Shown here one piece after another: positions 51,708 to 60,673 of a stretch of DNA of 64,000 nucleotides. Origin of the DNA: Paenibacillaceae bacterium. Its GTDB lineage: Bacteria; Bacillota; Bacilli; Paenibacillales; Paenibacillaceae. Each line of letters starts with the position of its first letter. Position 1 is the first letter of the stretch. Where the stretch lies: NCBI GenBank assembly GCA_900766135.1, contig CAAFUF010000043.1, forward strand, positions 124,001 through 188,000, given 5' to 3'. A model generated the notes under the pieces. It made no database searches, had not been told where the DNA came from, and saw nothing but the letters and a program-made list of their open reading frames with translations. Both the position numbers and the translations under genes were made by a program.

Positions 51708-52393
51708 GCCTGCACCCCCGCATCGGCCCACAGGTACCCGAGCCCGTAGACCGTCTTGATATATTGGGGCGCAGAGGAATCTGCCTCGATTTTGGCCCGC
51801 AATCGTTTGACCGTAACGGTCAGCGCGTTTTCGTCCACAAATTCGGCTTCATGCCCCCATACGAGATAGATCAACTGTTCCCGGGTCAGAATTTGTCCGC
51901 GGTGGCTTACCAGCGCTTTCAACAGTTTTTGTTCCGTCACGCTGAGCGAGATGGCTGCGCCCTCCTTGCGGTAGTCCATTTTGCCGAAATCGAACGCCAG
52001 GGAGCCGATATTCACTTTATCCTCGCGGCTCGGATCGCAGCGCCGGAGCACGGCCATCACCCGGGACCTGAGCACCATCAGGCTGAACGGCTTCGTAATG
52101 TAGTCATCCCCGCCCAGCTCGAAGCCCATCACGATATCGGACTCCATGTCATTCGCCGTCAGAAAGATGACGGGGAGCCGCGAAGTCTCCCGGAGCTTGG
52201 CGCAGAAATCCAAACCGCTTCCGTCCGGCAATCTGACGTCCAGCAGCACCAGATCAATCCCGCCCGCCGCCAGCCGTTCCTCCGCCCCAGCCAGATCATA
52301 AGCCTGCTCCACGGAAATTCCGTCCCGGGCCAACGTCAACGCGATGCCCTTGTTTAATCCTGCATCATCTTCAACGATCAGAATGTTCGTCAT
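51704..52393 (-). CDS. OmpR/PhoB-family response regulator
   Basis: The 229-residue regulator has a receiver domain (IVEDDAG, phospho-acceptor Asp52 in LLDVRLPDG, Lys in YITKPF) and a C-terminal winged helix with SVTEQKLLKALVSHRGQILTREQLIYLVWG and the ending TVYGLGYLWA. It is phosphorylated by the kinase whose gene overlaps its stop, and should control the downstream ATPase-permease pair. It is the first gene of the set on the minus strand. Confidence 0.94.
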   Translation of the reverse strand: MTNILIVEDDAGLNKGIALTLARDGISVEQAYDLAGAEERLAAGGIDLVLLDVRLPDGSGLDFCAKLRETSRLPVIFLTANDMESDIVMGFELGGDDYITKPFSLMVLRSRVMAVLRRCDPSREDKVNIGSLAFDFGKMDYRKEGAAISLSVTEQKLLKALVSHRGQILTREQLIYLVWGHEAEFVDENALTVTVKRLRAKIEADSSAPQYIKTVYGLGYLWADAGVQA

Positions 52394-52476
52394 GACCGAT
52401 TGCCAACCTGCCTTCCCTATTCCGTTAAACTGGCCCTATTATACACAATCGGCACGAAAAGGGGATGATAGATCGG

Positions 52477-53358
52477 TTACTTTTTCCGGCTGCGCAGCTC
52501 TTTCATGATCTTGCGGCCGGTTGGCGTTTGCGCCAGCCCGCCTTGCGCGGTTTCGCGGTGGCGGCTGGGCATCGCCGAGCCGACCTCCAGCATCACGTCG
52601 ATGACTTCGTCCGACGGGATCGCGCTGCGCACGCCGGCCAGCGCCATATCGGCGGCGGCCAGCGCGTTCACCGCACCGAAGCCGTTGCGTACGATGCAGG
52701 GAATCTCCACCAGGCCGCCGACGGGATCGCAGATCAAGCCCAGCGTGTTCTTCAGCGCGAGGCCGACGGCGTGTACCGCCTGTTCCGGCGTCCCGCCGCG
52801 CAGCTCGACCATCGCTCCGGCCGCCATCCCGATCGCCGACCCGATTTCCGCCTGGCAGCCGCCTTCCGCGCCGGAAATAAACGAGTTGTTGGCGATCACG
52901 TAGCCGATGGCCCCGGCGCAAAACAACCCGCGCACGAGAGGCTCATCCTCCCAGCCGAAGCGCTCTTGGGCGCTGACGAACACGCCCGGGATGATGCCGC
53001 AGGAGCCCGCCGTCGGCGTAGCCACGATCCGCCCCATCGAGGCGTTGACCTCCGACACCGCCAAAGCGTAGGCCATGGCCTGGCAAGCGATGTCGCCGAC
53101 GGCCGCTTCTCCGCCGCGGCGGTAGGTCTCCACCCGTTTGGCATCGCCGCCCGTCAGGCCGCTTGTGGAGACGATGTCCTCCGTCAATCCCTTGTGCACC
53201 GCCGTTTTCATGATTTGGTAATATTCGCCCATGGCGGCCAGGATCTCTGCCTCCGATTGCCCGCTCTCCGCCGCTTGATCCTGAATCATGATGCCGGAAA
53301 TCGTCCGGGATTCCCGCTCGCACAGCTCCACCAGTTCCCGCAAATTCTTAAAACGCAT
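52477..53358 (-). CDS. sdaAA: L-serine ammonia-lyase, alpha subunit
   Basis: The 293-residue protein is the iron-sulphur alpha subunit of the two-subunit L-serine dehydratase that turns serine into pyruvate and ammonia. It shows ATPTAGSCGIIPG, EGGCQAEIGSA and GLICDPVGGLVEIPC, whose cysteines bind the [4Fe-4S] cluster holding the substrate. The C terminus (QTPTGRKIMKEL) is family-typical. It lies 16 bases after sdaAB on the same strand; AAAGGAG precedes its ATG. A glycine riboswitch upstream of sdaAB should control both. Confidence 0.95.
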   Translation of the reverse strand: MRFKNLRELVELCERESRTISGIMIQDQAAESGQSEAEILAAMGEYYQIMKTAVHKGLTEDIVSTSGLTGGDAKRVETYRRGGEAAVGDIACQAMAYALAVSEVNASMGRIVATPTAGSCGIIPGVFVSAQERFGWEDEPLVRGLFCAGAIGYVIANNSFISGAEGGCQAEIGSAIGMAAGAMVELRGGTPEQAVHAVGLALKNTLGLICDPVGGLVEIPCIVRNGFGAVNALAAADMALAGVRSAIPSDEVIDVMLEVGSAMPSRHRETAQGGLAQTPTGRKIMKELRSRKK

Positions 53359-53374
53359 CCTGCCAACTCCTTTC

Positions 53375-54046
53375 TTATCTCGTCAGATCGATATAAGCTA
53401 CCCGGCCGACATGCTCCAGCGAGCCGATCGCCTCCAATAACTCCGGCGGGATGGGCGAGTCGGCTTCCACGACGGTCAGCGCCTCGGCGGTCCGCCCTTT
53501 CCGGTCGGTGATGATGTAGCCGATGTTGACGTACTCCCGGCTGAACAAGGCGGTAATCCCGGCCAACACCCCTTGCCGGTCGGCGTGGGCGATGACCAGG
53601 GTCGGCAGCTCGCCCGAGCTTTTCACCTCAAAACCGTCGATGCTGCGAATGACGATCGTTCCTCCGCCGATGGAAGCGCCCGTCACCTCCGTATGCCGGC
53701 CGTCTTGACCGGTTAGTTTTATTTTTACCGTATTCGGATGTGCTCCAGGCAGGACTCCCGTAGAAAACCCGATTTTTATCCCCTGCTCCTCGGCATCCTG
53801 CAACGAATGACGGATTCGCTCGTCATCCGTGCGATAATCGAGGATGCCGCCAACCACGGCCAAATCGGTACCGTGTCCGCTGTACGTTTCGGCAAAAGAA
53901 CCATAGAAGCAAATTGCCGCTTCCGTCGGCGCGCTCCCAAGCAGTTGACGGGCAAACCGTCCGATCCGCACCGCACCGGCCGTATGCGAGCTGGAAGGCC
54001 CGATCATCGCGGGACCGATAATAGAGAACACATTTTTGAATCGCAT
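53375..54046 (-). CDS. sdaAB: L-serine ammonia-lyase, beta subunit
   Basis: The 223-residue beta subunit begins MRFKNVFSIIGPAMIGPSSSHTAGAVRIG, with the serine-binding SSSHTAG motif. Its C-terminal half (about 148-223) is an ACT-type regulatory domain (LPTLVIAHADRQGVLAGITALFSREYVNIGYI). It forms the dehydratase with SdaAA. The ATG has AAGGGAGAG upstream. About 330 bases of leader with dyad repeats separate it from the glycine riboswitch terminator. Confidence 0.95.
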   Translation of the reverse strand: MRFKNVFSIIGPAMIGPSSSHTAGAVRIGRFARQLLGSAPTEAAICFYGSFAETYSGHGTDLAVVGGILDYRTDDERIRHSLQDAEEQGIKIGFSTGVLPGAHPNTVKIKLTGQDGRHTEVTGASIGGGTIVIRSIDGFEVKSSGELPTLVIAHADRQGVLAGITALFSREYVNIGYIITDRKGRTAEALTVVEADSPIPPELLEAIGSLEHVGRVAYIDLTR

Positions 54047-54096
54047 GGATTAATCTCTCCCTTGGCATAAATCCAACACATGAATAGTCCGCTTCA

Positions 54097-54272
54097 ATTG
54101 TTGCATTTCATACAATAATTGAGGTGTTAACCACTTAAAAACCGCAGATTATTGTATTTTTTGCAGCAAATTCCGGTTAACCAGAAACTGCGCTCTCTTT
54201 ATTGTTGTAATTTTTACAACAATCCGGCGCGCAAATCCTGAAACCGTCTGTGATAGTTGTACCCAATACAAC
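54097..54272 (-). promoter_or_regulatory. Array of TTGTA/TACAA dyads before sdaAB
   Basis: Three dyads with the same arms lie here: GTTGTACCCAATACAAC (54256-54272), ATTGTTGTAA-TTT-TTACAACAAT (54201-54223, perfect 10+10), and ATTGTTGCATTTCATACAAT (54097-54115, imperfect). A weaker one lies near 54154-54171 (TTGTATTTTTTGCAGCAA). They look like multiple sites for one dimeric DNA-binding protein, in the stretch between the riboswitch and sdaAB. Confidence 0.5.
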
Positions 54273-54344
54273 TTCGCCCCCTCGCAAACTTTGTACAAAA
54301 ACTCTTGCGGGACGCCTGACTAGGCTTCCCCTCCCATACCTCCG

Positions 54345-54388
54345 CAAAAAAGGACAGGGCAAAAAGGCTGCTGCCTTTTGCTCTGTCC
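54345..54388 (-). terminator. Terminator of the glycine riboswitch expression platform
   Basis: On the minus strand GGACAG-GCAAAAGGC pairs with GCCTTTTTGC-CTGTCC and runs into TTTTTTG. Its 5' arm (GGACAG, 54383-54388) overlaps the 3' end of the second aptamer, so folding of aptamer and terminator should compete. Confidence 0.88.
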
Positions 54389-54597
54389 CCGTTACCTGAA
54401 AGTTTAATGTTCCCGGTTGACCTTTAATCCGGGATCCATGTACCTCTTGGGTGGCTGATCGCTCTCTCCAGAGTGGCGTCCGATCATGGTCCTTGTACCT
54501 GAGAGATTCGGCTGCCGGGTTGCAGGACCGGCCCTTTGCTCCTTCGGTGCCGCGATTTGGCTTGCCCTTTCGGTTCGCCCTGCGGACTCTCCCATCA
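54381..54597 (-). ncRNA. Tandem glycine riboswitch
   Basis: On the minus strand the first aptamer shows GGGAGAG (54593-54587), CACCGAAGGAGCAA, then ATCTCTCAGGTACAAGGAC. The inter-aptamer segment is ACTCTGGAGAG (54474-54464), and the second aptamer ends in CTTTCAGGTA and GGGGACAGAG. These are the glycine aptamer blocks in order. The second aptamer's internal block is CACCCAAGAGGTA, diverged from the canonical form. It should raise sdaAB expression when glycine is high (an ON switch in known cases). Confidence 0.93.
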
Positions 54598-54624
54598 TCC
54601 TCATTCGCCTGTATGAATTGTATT

Positions 54625-54653
54625 AATGTAAAACGAAGTTTACAAGATGTCAA
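54625..54653 (-). promoter_or_regulatory. Promoter of the glycine riboswitch transcript
   Basis: On the minus strand TTGACA (54653-54648), a 17-base spacer and TACATT (54630-54625) lie just upstream of the first aptamer, placing the transcript start near 54618. Confidence 0.7.
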
Positions 54654-54748
54654 GATAGCTCACATAAGATTACGTGTTTCGTCAATCTATTCTAGTCCTA
54701 TTTTCCTATTTTTATGTGAAAATATGGTTATTTTTCATATAGAACCAC

Positions 54749-54777
54749 TTGTATCCTTAATTTTACAGATATATACT
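54749..54777 (+). promoter_or_regulatory. Promoter of the subtilase gene
   Basis: TTGTAT (54749-54754), a 17-base spacer and TATACT (54772-54777) form a good vegetative-type promoter in an AT-rich segment. Confidence 0.55.
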
Positions 54778-55007
54778 ATCCCCAACAACTCCAGATTTTA
54801 CCTTTTTTAAGATTTAAGCAAGGTCTGGCTTCTTAGAAGTTACCTCGACAGATGTCTTTCTTATGAATTGTTGAAAACAAGGTGCACTCCACGTCAACTT
54901 TCCTTCACATCAGGACGACTTACTCGGCCGTTACGCCTCTCCCTCCACATCCGGCTTAACTTCTCATCCATCATGGCTTACCCGCATTTGCATCAACCAC
55001 TTTGATT

Positions 55008-55018
55008 AAGGAGGTGAT
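55008..55018 (+). promoter_or_regulatory. Isolated near-perfect Shine-Dalgarno sequence (STAB-SD-like)
   Basis: AAGGAGGTGAT exactly complements the 3' end of Bacillota 16S rRNA but sits about 130 bases before the subtilase start. It overlaps a two-codon frame (ATG AAC TAA, 55017-55025) with no spacing, so it is poorly placed for translation start. Such isolated sites stabilise some Bacillus mRNAs by binding 30S subunits. Confidence 0.5.
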
Positions 55019-55150
55019 GAACTAAGGGACGTTTGCTCTTGCTCGATTCGTTTCCAGGCATAACGTGTCCGGACCCTGCTGAACGTTGCTCCGGGCGGCC
55101 GCCAAAGGATGTATGCTGGACCTTATAACCTCATAAAGGGAGTGAAGAAG

Positions 55151-58100
55151 TTGATAAGTCTCAAGAGATTTCGCAAATCTTTCTCGCTTGGCATGTCGAT
55201 CCTTCTAGCGTTGACCCTCGTTCCCGTAGCCTCTGCCGACAGCAGTGGAGTTTCGGGAAAAAGCAGCCTGAAGTCGACCGCGACCCACGTGGCTGAAGCC
55301 AAAATCGACGCCAAATTGCAGACTCAGTTTAAGCAGGACGACTTCGTCACCTACCTAGTCAAACTCAAAGAACAAACCGATACGGCCTCGGTCGCCAAGC
55401 TGGCTCTCCAGAAAGCCGCGCTGGAGAAAGCAACACCTTCCGCCGCGAAACTTTCCGCCCGGAACTCCGTCGTCAGCGCGCTGCGCGAGACCGCCTCCCG
55501 CACCCAATTCGCGCTGGAAGATTACCTGCAGAAAGCCCGGCAATCCGGAGACGTGAAAGACTACAAAAGCTACTTTATCGTAAATGCCATGGCGGTGACA
55601 AGTACAAAAGAGGTACTGGAGCAAATCGCCCTTTTTCCTGAAGTGGAAAAGATCCTTCCGAATGAAGAACGACATCTGCAAAAGGTTGAAATCCATAAAG
55701 AACCGGCAACGCTGCCTGTCGTAGAGACGCCTTCCGCTAAACCGGCTGACGGAAAAACGTCGCCGTTGGACGGTGCAAGCAAAGATCCCTCGATCGTCTC
55801 GCCTAGCAGCGTCGAATGGAACATCGCCCAAGTCAATGCCCCCGAGGTTTGGAACATGGGCATCGACGGGACCGGCATCGTCGTCGCCAACCTCGATACC
55901 GGTGTCGAGTTGAACCACCCGGCCTTGAGAGGCAAATGGCGCGGATTCGATGCCTCGGGCAATATCGTCGATCCCGAGCTCAGCTGGTACGATCCGCATA
56001 GCCATGCTTCGCTGCCGACGGATGGCCACGGCCACGGTACGCACACCATGGGAACGATGGTCGGCTCGGAGCCGGACGGCTCGAATCAGATCGGGGTCGC
56101 GCCCGGGGCCAAATGGATTGCGGTGCGCATTTTTAACCCCTCCACCACGGACGCGATCATCCTGGATGGCGGCCAGTGGCTGCTCGCCCCTGTGGATTCC
56201 GAAGGAAACCTCCATCCGGAGCTGGCTCCCGATGTCGTCAACAACTCCTGGGGCGGCGGACCCGGCATCGACGAATGGTTCCGCCCGATCGTGCAGGCTT
56301 GGAGAAGTGCGCAGATCTTCCCCGAATTTTCGGCGGGCAACGTTGATGAATTCAATCCCGGAGGTCCCGGTTCCGTAGCCGCGCCGGCCAACTATCCCGA
56401 GGCGTTCGCCACCGGGGCCACGGACATCAACGGGAATTTGGCCGACTTCTCTTTACGGGGCCCTTCGCCTTACGATGAAATAAAACCCGAGGTTTCCGCA
56501 CCGGGCGTAAACATCCGCTCCTCCGTTCCCGGCGGAGTCTATGAAGGGGGCTGGGACGGCACCTCGATGGCGGGTCCGCATACGACGGCGATCGCCGCCC
56601 TGCTGCTGCAGGCGAACCATTCCCTTACGGTAGACCAGCTGGAGGACATCCTGACCAGTACGGCCACGCCTCGGACAGACAGCGAATATCCCACGACTCC
56701 CAACAATGGGTACGGGAGCGGGATCGTGAATGCGCTGGACGCCGTCGGCTCCGTCCTGCAAGGGGTAGGCACCGTCTCCGGGCGCGTAGTCACCGCCGGT
56801 GAGGACCTGGACGAGCCGGTCCTGGAACATACACCGCCAACTTTAGTATATGAAGGCTTCGACGTAACGCTCTCCGCACGCGTCAGCGACGATGTCGCCG
56901 TCACATCGGTCGAATTTTATGCCAAAGAAGCAGGAACCAGCCATTATTTATACCTTCCGGCCAAACGGGTTTCCGGGAACGAGAAGGACGGTATCTATGA
57001 AGCAACCGTACCCGCCTTCCTGATCGGGACGGCCGGACTTGAATATTACATTCGGGTGAATGACTACGGCAACAACGGGTTTGACAGCAAGCCGTATGCC
57101 GTCACGGTGTCGGCCGGTATCGAGCCCGGTTATCTCCAGGATTTCGAGACGGAGACCACCGGGTTCCAGTCGGGCGGTACCGGGAACACCTGGGCCTGGG
57201 GAACGCCGGTTAGCGGACCGGGCCGCGCCTATTCCGGCGACAAGGTGTACGCCAGCAACTTGACCGGAAGCTATGCCTCCGGTGCCGATTCGTATCTGCT
57301 GACGCCGCCGATCGATTTGACGGATAGTCCGCGAGGGGCGCTGCTTTCTTTTAAACATTGGTATGACCTGGAGGCTGGCCGCGATTTCGGCACGGTGTAC
57401 ATCGCTTCCTTGGACACCGATTACGCCTTCGTGCCGCTGGCGGAATTCACCGGCACGAGCGGTGGCTGGAAAACGCAATACCTGGACCTGCGCGAATATG
57501 CCGGCGAGCAGATTTACCTGCAGTTCGGACTGAGCAGCGACGGCTCCGTGCAGAAGGCCGGCTGGTACCTGGATGACCTTTCCTTGCAAGCGCCTGACGC
57601 CACCGCACCTGCGGCACCTGCCGGTCTAACCGGTTCCGTCAACTTTGCCGGAAGTGCCGAATTGTCTTGGTCCCCTCCCGCCGATGAGGACGTGAAGTTG
57701 TATACCGTGTACCGTTCGACCACGCCGGGATCCGGTTATGCGGCGATCGGAACCACCGCGCAGACGGTATTCACCGATACGGCAACCGAAACGGATCAGA
57801 CCTATTATTACGCGGTCACCGCTACGGATTACAGCGACAACGAAAGCGCCAAGTCCAACGAGCTGGAGCTGAGCGTCGTGCGTCCGGCAACGATATTCAG
57901 CGACAACTTCGACGGCAGCAGCGATAACGGCTGGACGCACAGCGGCACGCGGGACGAATGGGAACGCGGGACTCCTGCCGGGCCCGGACCGGCAACCGCT
58001 GTCTCGGCGCCGAACGTTTGGGGGACCGACCTCGACAACAACTATGAGAATGGAGCGAACGCTTCCCTCGTCTCCCCGACGATCGATTTGAGCGCCGTCG

Positions 58101-60598
58101 ATCATGCCGCGCTGCTGTTTGACCAGTGGTTCGAAATCGAAACCAATTACGATAACGGTTACGTGGAGATCAGCTCTGACGGCGGGAATACGTGGAACGA
58201 GCTGGGCAAATTCTCGCACAGCACCAGCGGCAAGCAGTGGAGCCCGGTTTATTACAATCTCGATGCTTACGCCGGAGAACAAATCAAGGTACGGTTCCGA
58301 TTAACGACGGACGGCAGCGTCGTGAAATCCGGCTGGTACGTCGACAACGTTCAGGTGTTAAGCGCGAATACGCCGGAATCCCTAGTAACGAAGAACGTGC
58401 TTGGCGATGCAGGCACGAAAGCGGACAAGGCGGTGAAATCCGGACCTGCCTATAAGCTGACCCGCACGAGCAAGACCGACTACGAACAGCTCGTGAAGTC
58501 AGCGAAGCCTGCCGGAGACATCGGCATTAGCAGCTTGCCGGCCAGCGCAACCGTAACGGTGCTGGAAACCGGGCGCTCGGTGAAAACCGATCCCGCCACC
58601 GGACGGTACAGCTTGAATCACGTCGCCGGGGACTACACGCTGAAAGCGGAAGCCTATGGCTATTATCCGCAAACGGCAAATGTCACCATTGCCGATCAGA
58701 CAAACGCCAAGGCGAACTTCAACCTCCAGCCGATTCCGAAAGGAGTCCTCGGCGGAACGATTACCGACGAACGCACCGGAGAGCCGATTCAAGGCGCTAC
58801 GGTCATGGTGCTTGAGGATGCGGCCATCGCGCCTCAATCGACCGGAGCCGACGGCAACTTCTCGTTTGAGGTGCTGGAAGGCACCTATACGTTGTCGGTC
58901 AGAGCGGCCGATTATTACGGGAATACGCTAACCGTTACGGTACCGCCGAACGGAACGGCCGACGGCTCGTTAGCCCTCAAGCCTTTCGTGGGCTTGCCGG
59001 GCGAAATCGCCTACGATGACGGCACGGCGGAGAATGCCTGGGCCTTCAACGCGGCAAACAACGCATGGGCCGTTCGCATGACGCCGGATGCCGGCGCGGT
59101 GCAAGTCACCGGTGCGTCGATCCGATTCTGGAACACCGAATGGCCCGTTCCAGGCGGAACCGCCTTCCAATATGCCGTTTACGATGCATCGGGACCGGAC
59201 GGGGCACCGGGGCGGCAATTGGCCGGTCCGTTTGACGGCACCGCGCTGCGCAACGACCAATGGACCGTGCTGGAGCTGCCGGAACCGGTCACCGTCGAAG
59301 GCGACTTCTATATCGTCTACATTCAAACGTTGGCCGGAACGAGCGCTCCCGGGGTGGCCACCGACGAAACCGGACCAAACGCCCACCGCAGCTGGAATCG
59401 GATCAGCGGAACGTGGGGCTTGACGGACGAAGAGGAAGGCAACTACATGATTCGCGCGATCGTGCGTTATCCGGTGAACGCGCCGGTCATTACGGCTCCG
59501 GCGGATGGTTCTTATACAAACCAATCGACCTTCACCGTGACCGGAACCTCGCCTGCCCATGACGCCAACGTTAAGGTGTACAACGGCACCGAGCTGGCGG
59601 GCGAAACTACGGTCGAAAACGGTCGGTTCAGCCTGCCGATCGAGCTTCGCGATGGAGCCAACGCCTTGTCCGCCGAAGTGATCGTGAACGGGAAAACAAC
59701 GGACCGTTCGCAGCCGGTCACCGTGACGCTGGACACCGCCGCTCCGGAACTGGATGTCGTTTCGCCGGTGGATGGCTTCCGCACGAATTCGGAAGTGCTG
59801 AATGTGACGGGCTCGGCGCTCGATGAGTTCCTGAGCAAGCTGACCGTGAACGGACAAGAGGTTCCGCTGGAAGACGGCGGCGCATTTGCGTACCGCATGC
59901 TGATCAACGCCGGCGAGAATCTGGTCACCGTGACTGCGTCGGACCTGGCCGGGAACGAAACGACGGTCACCCGAACCGTCTACGTGGACACCGAACTGCC
60001 GGAGATCGCTAATCTGTCGCCGGCAGAGGATATCCATTTGACGGCAGGAGAAGCGCTGACGGTATCCTTTGACAGCGTTCCGGGACTTGCGGCTTCGTTC
60101 CGCATCGAATTGCCGTTGTCGTTATCCGGCGGTGCGGGCAGCGGCATTCCGCTCACGGAAACGACGCCGGGACATTATGAGGGAACGTATGCGACGCCCG
60201 CATCGCTTGTCCTGGAAGGCGGCCTGATCGTGGTGACGGTTCGGGACGCGGCAGGGAACAACGGCGACTTCCAGGCACCGGGCCGCTTATTCGTTAGCGC
60301 ACCGGGCGAGGATCCCGGGGAGGATCCTGGGAACACGCCGAACGTCCCGCCGGTTGCCGTGATCGATGCCGTAGAGCGTGCGGCCAAGAATAAGCAAATC
60401 GACTTTGACGGATCAGCCTCCTCGGATGCCGACGGCCGCATCGTCCGTTATAGCTGGTCGTTCAGCGACGGCGGCACGGAGCTCGGCCCCAAAGTCAATC
60501 ACCGCTTCTCCGCCACAGGGGGTTACACCGTCACCTTGACGGTGACCGATGACGACGGCGCCGTAAACTCGGTGGTGCATAAAATCGTGATCCGTTAA
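55151..60598 (+). CDS. Large secreted multidomain subtilase (S8, bacillopeptidase F-like)
   Basis: This 1815-residue exported protease has a signal peptide (to about residue 30), an I9-type propeptide (about 60-180), and a subtilisin domain with Asp249 (NLDTGVELNH), His295 (GHGHGTHTMG), an oxyanion-type Asn in VVNNSWGGG, and Ser472 (DGTSMAGPH). A long C-terminal part follows: two jelly-roll segments (about 660-810 and 915-1070), an FN3 domain between them, two carboxypeptidase-regulatory-like repeats (about 1115-1270), Ig-like repeats around 1450-1620, and a C-terminal PKD domain (about 1730-1815). No SLH, LPXTG or membrane anchor is seen. The start is TTG at 55151 with GGGAG eight bases upstream; the frame opens at 55109. 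Confidence 0.93.
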   Translation: MISLKRFRKSFSLGMSILLALTLVPVASADSSGVSGKSSLKSTATHVAEAKIDAKLQTQFKQDDFVTYLVKLKEQTDTASVAKLALQKAALEKATPSAAKLSARNSVVSALRETASRTQFALEDYLQKARQSGDVKDYKSYFIVNAMAVTSTKEVLEQIALFPEVEKILPNEERHLQKVEIHKEPATLPVVETPSAKPADGKTSPLDGASKDPSIVSPSSVEWNIAQVNAPEVWNMGIDGTGIVVANLDTGVELNHPALRGKWRGFDASGNIVDPELSWYDPHSHASLPTDGHGHGTHTMGTMVGSEPDGSNQIGVAPGAKWIAVRIFNPSTTDAIILDGGQWLLAPVDSEGNLHPELAPDVVNNSWGGGPGIDEWFRPIVQAWRSAQIFPEFSAGNVDEFNPGGPGSVAAPANYPEAFATGATDINGNLADFSLRGPSPYDEIKPEVSAPGVNIRSSVPGGVYEGGWDGTSMAGPHTTAIAALLLQANHSLTVDQLEDILTSTATPRTDSEYPTTPNNGYGSGIVNALDAVGSVLQGVGTVSGRVVTAGEDLDEPVLEHTPPTLVYEGFDVTLSARVSDDVAVTSVEFYAKEAGTSHYLYLPAKRVSGNEKDGIYEATVPAFLIGTAGLEYYIRVNDYGNNGFDSKPYAVTVSAGIEPGYLQDFETETTGFQSGGTGNTWAWGTPVSGPGRAYSGDKVYASNLTGSYASGADSYLLTPPIDLTDSPRGALLSFKHWYDLEAGRDFGTVYIASLDTDYAFVPLAEFTGTSGGWKTQYLDLREYAGEQIYLQFGLSSDGSVQKAGWYLDDLSLQAPDATAPAAPAGLTGSVNFAGSAELSWSPPADEDVKLYTVYRSTTPGSGYAAIGTTAQTVFTDTATETDQTYYYAVTATDYSDNESAKSNELELSVVRPATIFSDNFDGSSDNGWTHSGTRDEWERGTPAGPGPATAVSAPNVWGTDLDNNYENGANASLVSPTIDLSAVDHAALLFDQWFEIETNYDNGYVEISSDGGNTWNELGKFSHSTSGKQWSPVYYNLDAYAGEQIKVRFRLTTDGSVVKSGWYVDNVQVLSANTPESLVTKNVLGDAGTKADKAVKSGPAYKLTRTSKTDYEQLVKSAKPAGDIGISSLPASATVTVLETGRSVKTDPATGRYSLNHVAGDYTLKAEAYGYYPQTANVTIADQTNAKANFNLQPIPKGVLGGTITDERTGEPIQGATVMVLEDAAIAPQSTGADGNFSFEVLEGTYTLSVRAADYYGNTLTVTVPPNGTADGSLALKPFVGLPGEIAYDDGTAENAWAFNAANNAWAVRMTPDAGAVQVTGASIRFWNTEWPVPGGTAFQYAVYDASGPDGAPGRQLAGPFDGTALRNDQWTVLELPEPVTVEGDFYIVYIQTLAGTSAPGVATDETGPNAHRSWNRISGTWGLTDEEEGNYMIRAIVRYPVNAPVITAPADGSYTNQSTFTVTGTSPAHDANVKVYNGTELAGETTVENGRFSLPIELRDGANALSAEVIVNGKTTDRSQPVTVTLDTAAPELDVVSPVDGFRTNSEVLNVTGSALDEFLSKLTVNGQEVPLEDGGAFAYRMLINAGENLVTVTASDLAGNETTVTRTVYVDTELPEIANLSPAEDIHLTAGEALTVSFDSVPGLAASFRIELPLSLSGGAGSGIPLTETTPGHYEGTYATPASLVLEGGLIVVTVRDAAGNNGDFQAPGRLFVSAPGEDPGEDPGNTPNVPPVAVIDAVERAAKNKQIDFDGSASSDADGRIVRYSWSFSDGGTELGPKVNHRFSATGGYTVTLTVTDDDGAVNSVVHKIVIR

Positions 60599-60620
60599 TC
60601 CTCGGACGCGATCCTAAAGC

Positions 60621-60662
60621 AAACCGGCCCCAAGCGGTTGATGCCGCTTGGGGCCGGTTTTT
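60621..60662. terminator. Bidirectional rho-independent terminator
   Basis: AAACCGGCCCCAAGCGG pairs perfectly with its complement across TTGATG, followed by a T-run. It ends the subtilase gene and probably the small minus-strand gene. Confidence 0.95.
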
Positions 60663-60673
60663 CGAGGTGGTTT

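Larger units (their letters stand above)
54654..55150 (+). other. Long leader region of the subtilase gene
   Basis: No gene is seen in these ~500 bases. A promoter at 54749, a GTTGA...TCAAC dyad near 54870-54896, and a strong isolated Shine-Dalgarno sequence at 55008 are the recognisable parts. If the promoter is used, the 5' UTR is about 370 bases. Confidence 0.55.

Noticed and set aside
52477..54046. Recent duplication suggested by identical MRFKN starts of SdaAA and SdaAB
   Set aside because: The codons differ and the proteins diverge at once after five residues; the match is chance or weak selection at the start.
54177..54653. 158-residue minus-strand open frame
   Set aside because: It covers the glycine riboswitch and its terminator; structured RNA conservation explains the sequence better.
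58970..60037. 355-residue minus-strand open frame
   Set aside because: It is antisense to the subtilase gene, whose reading frame and domains are clear, and has no recognisable content.
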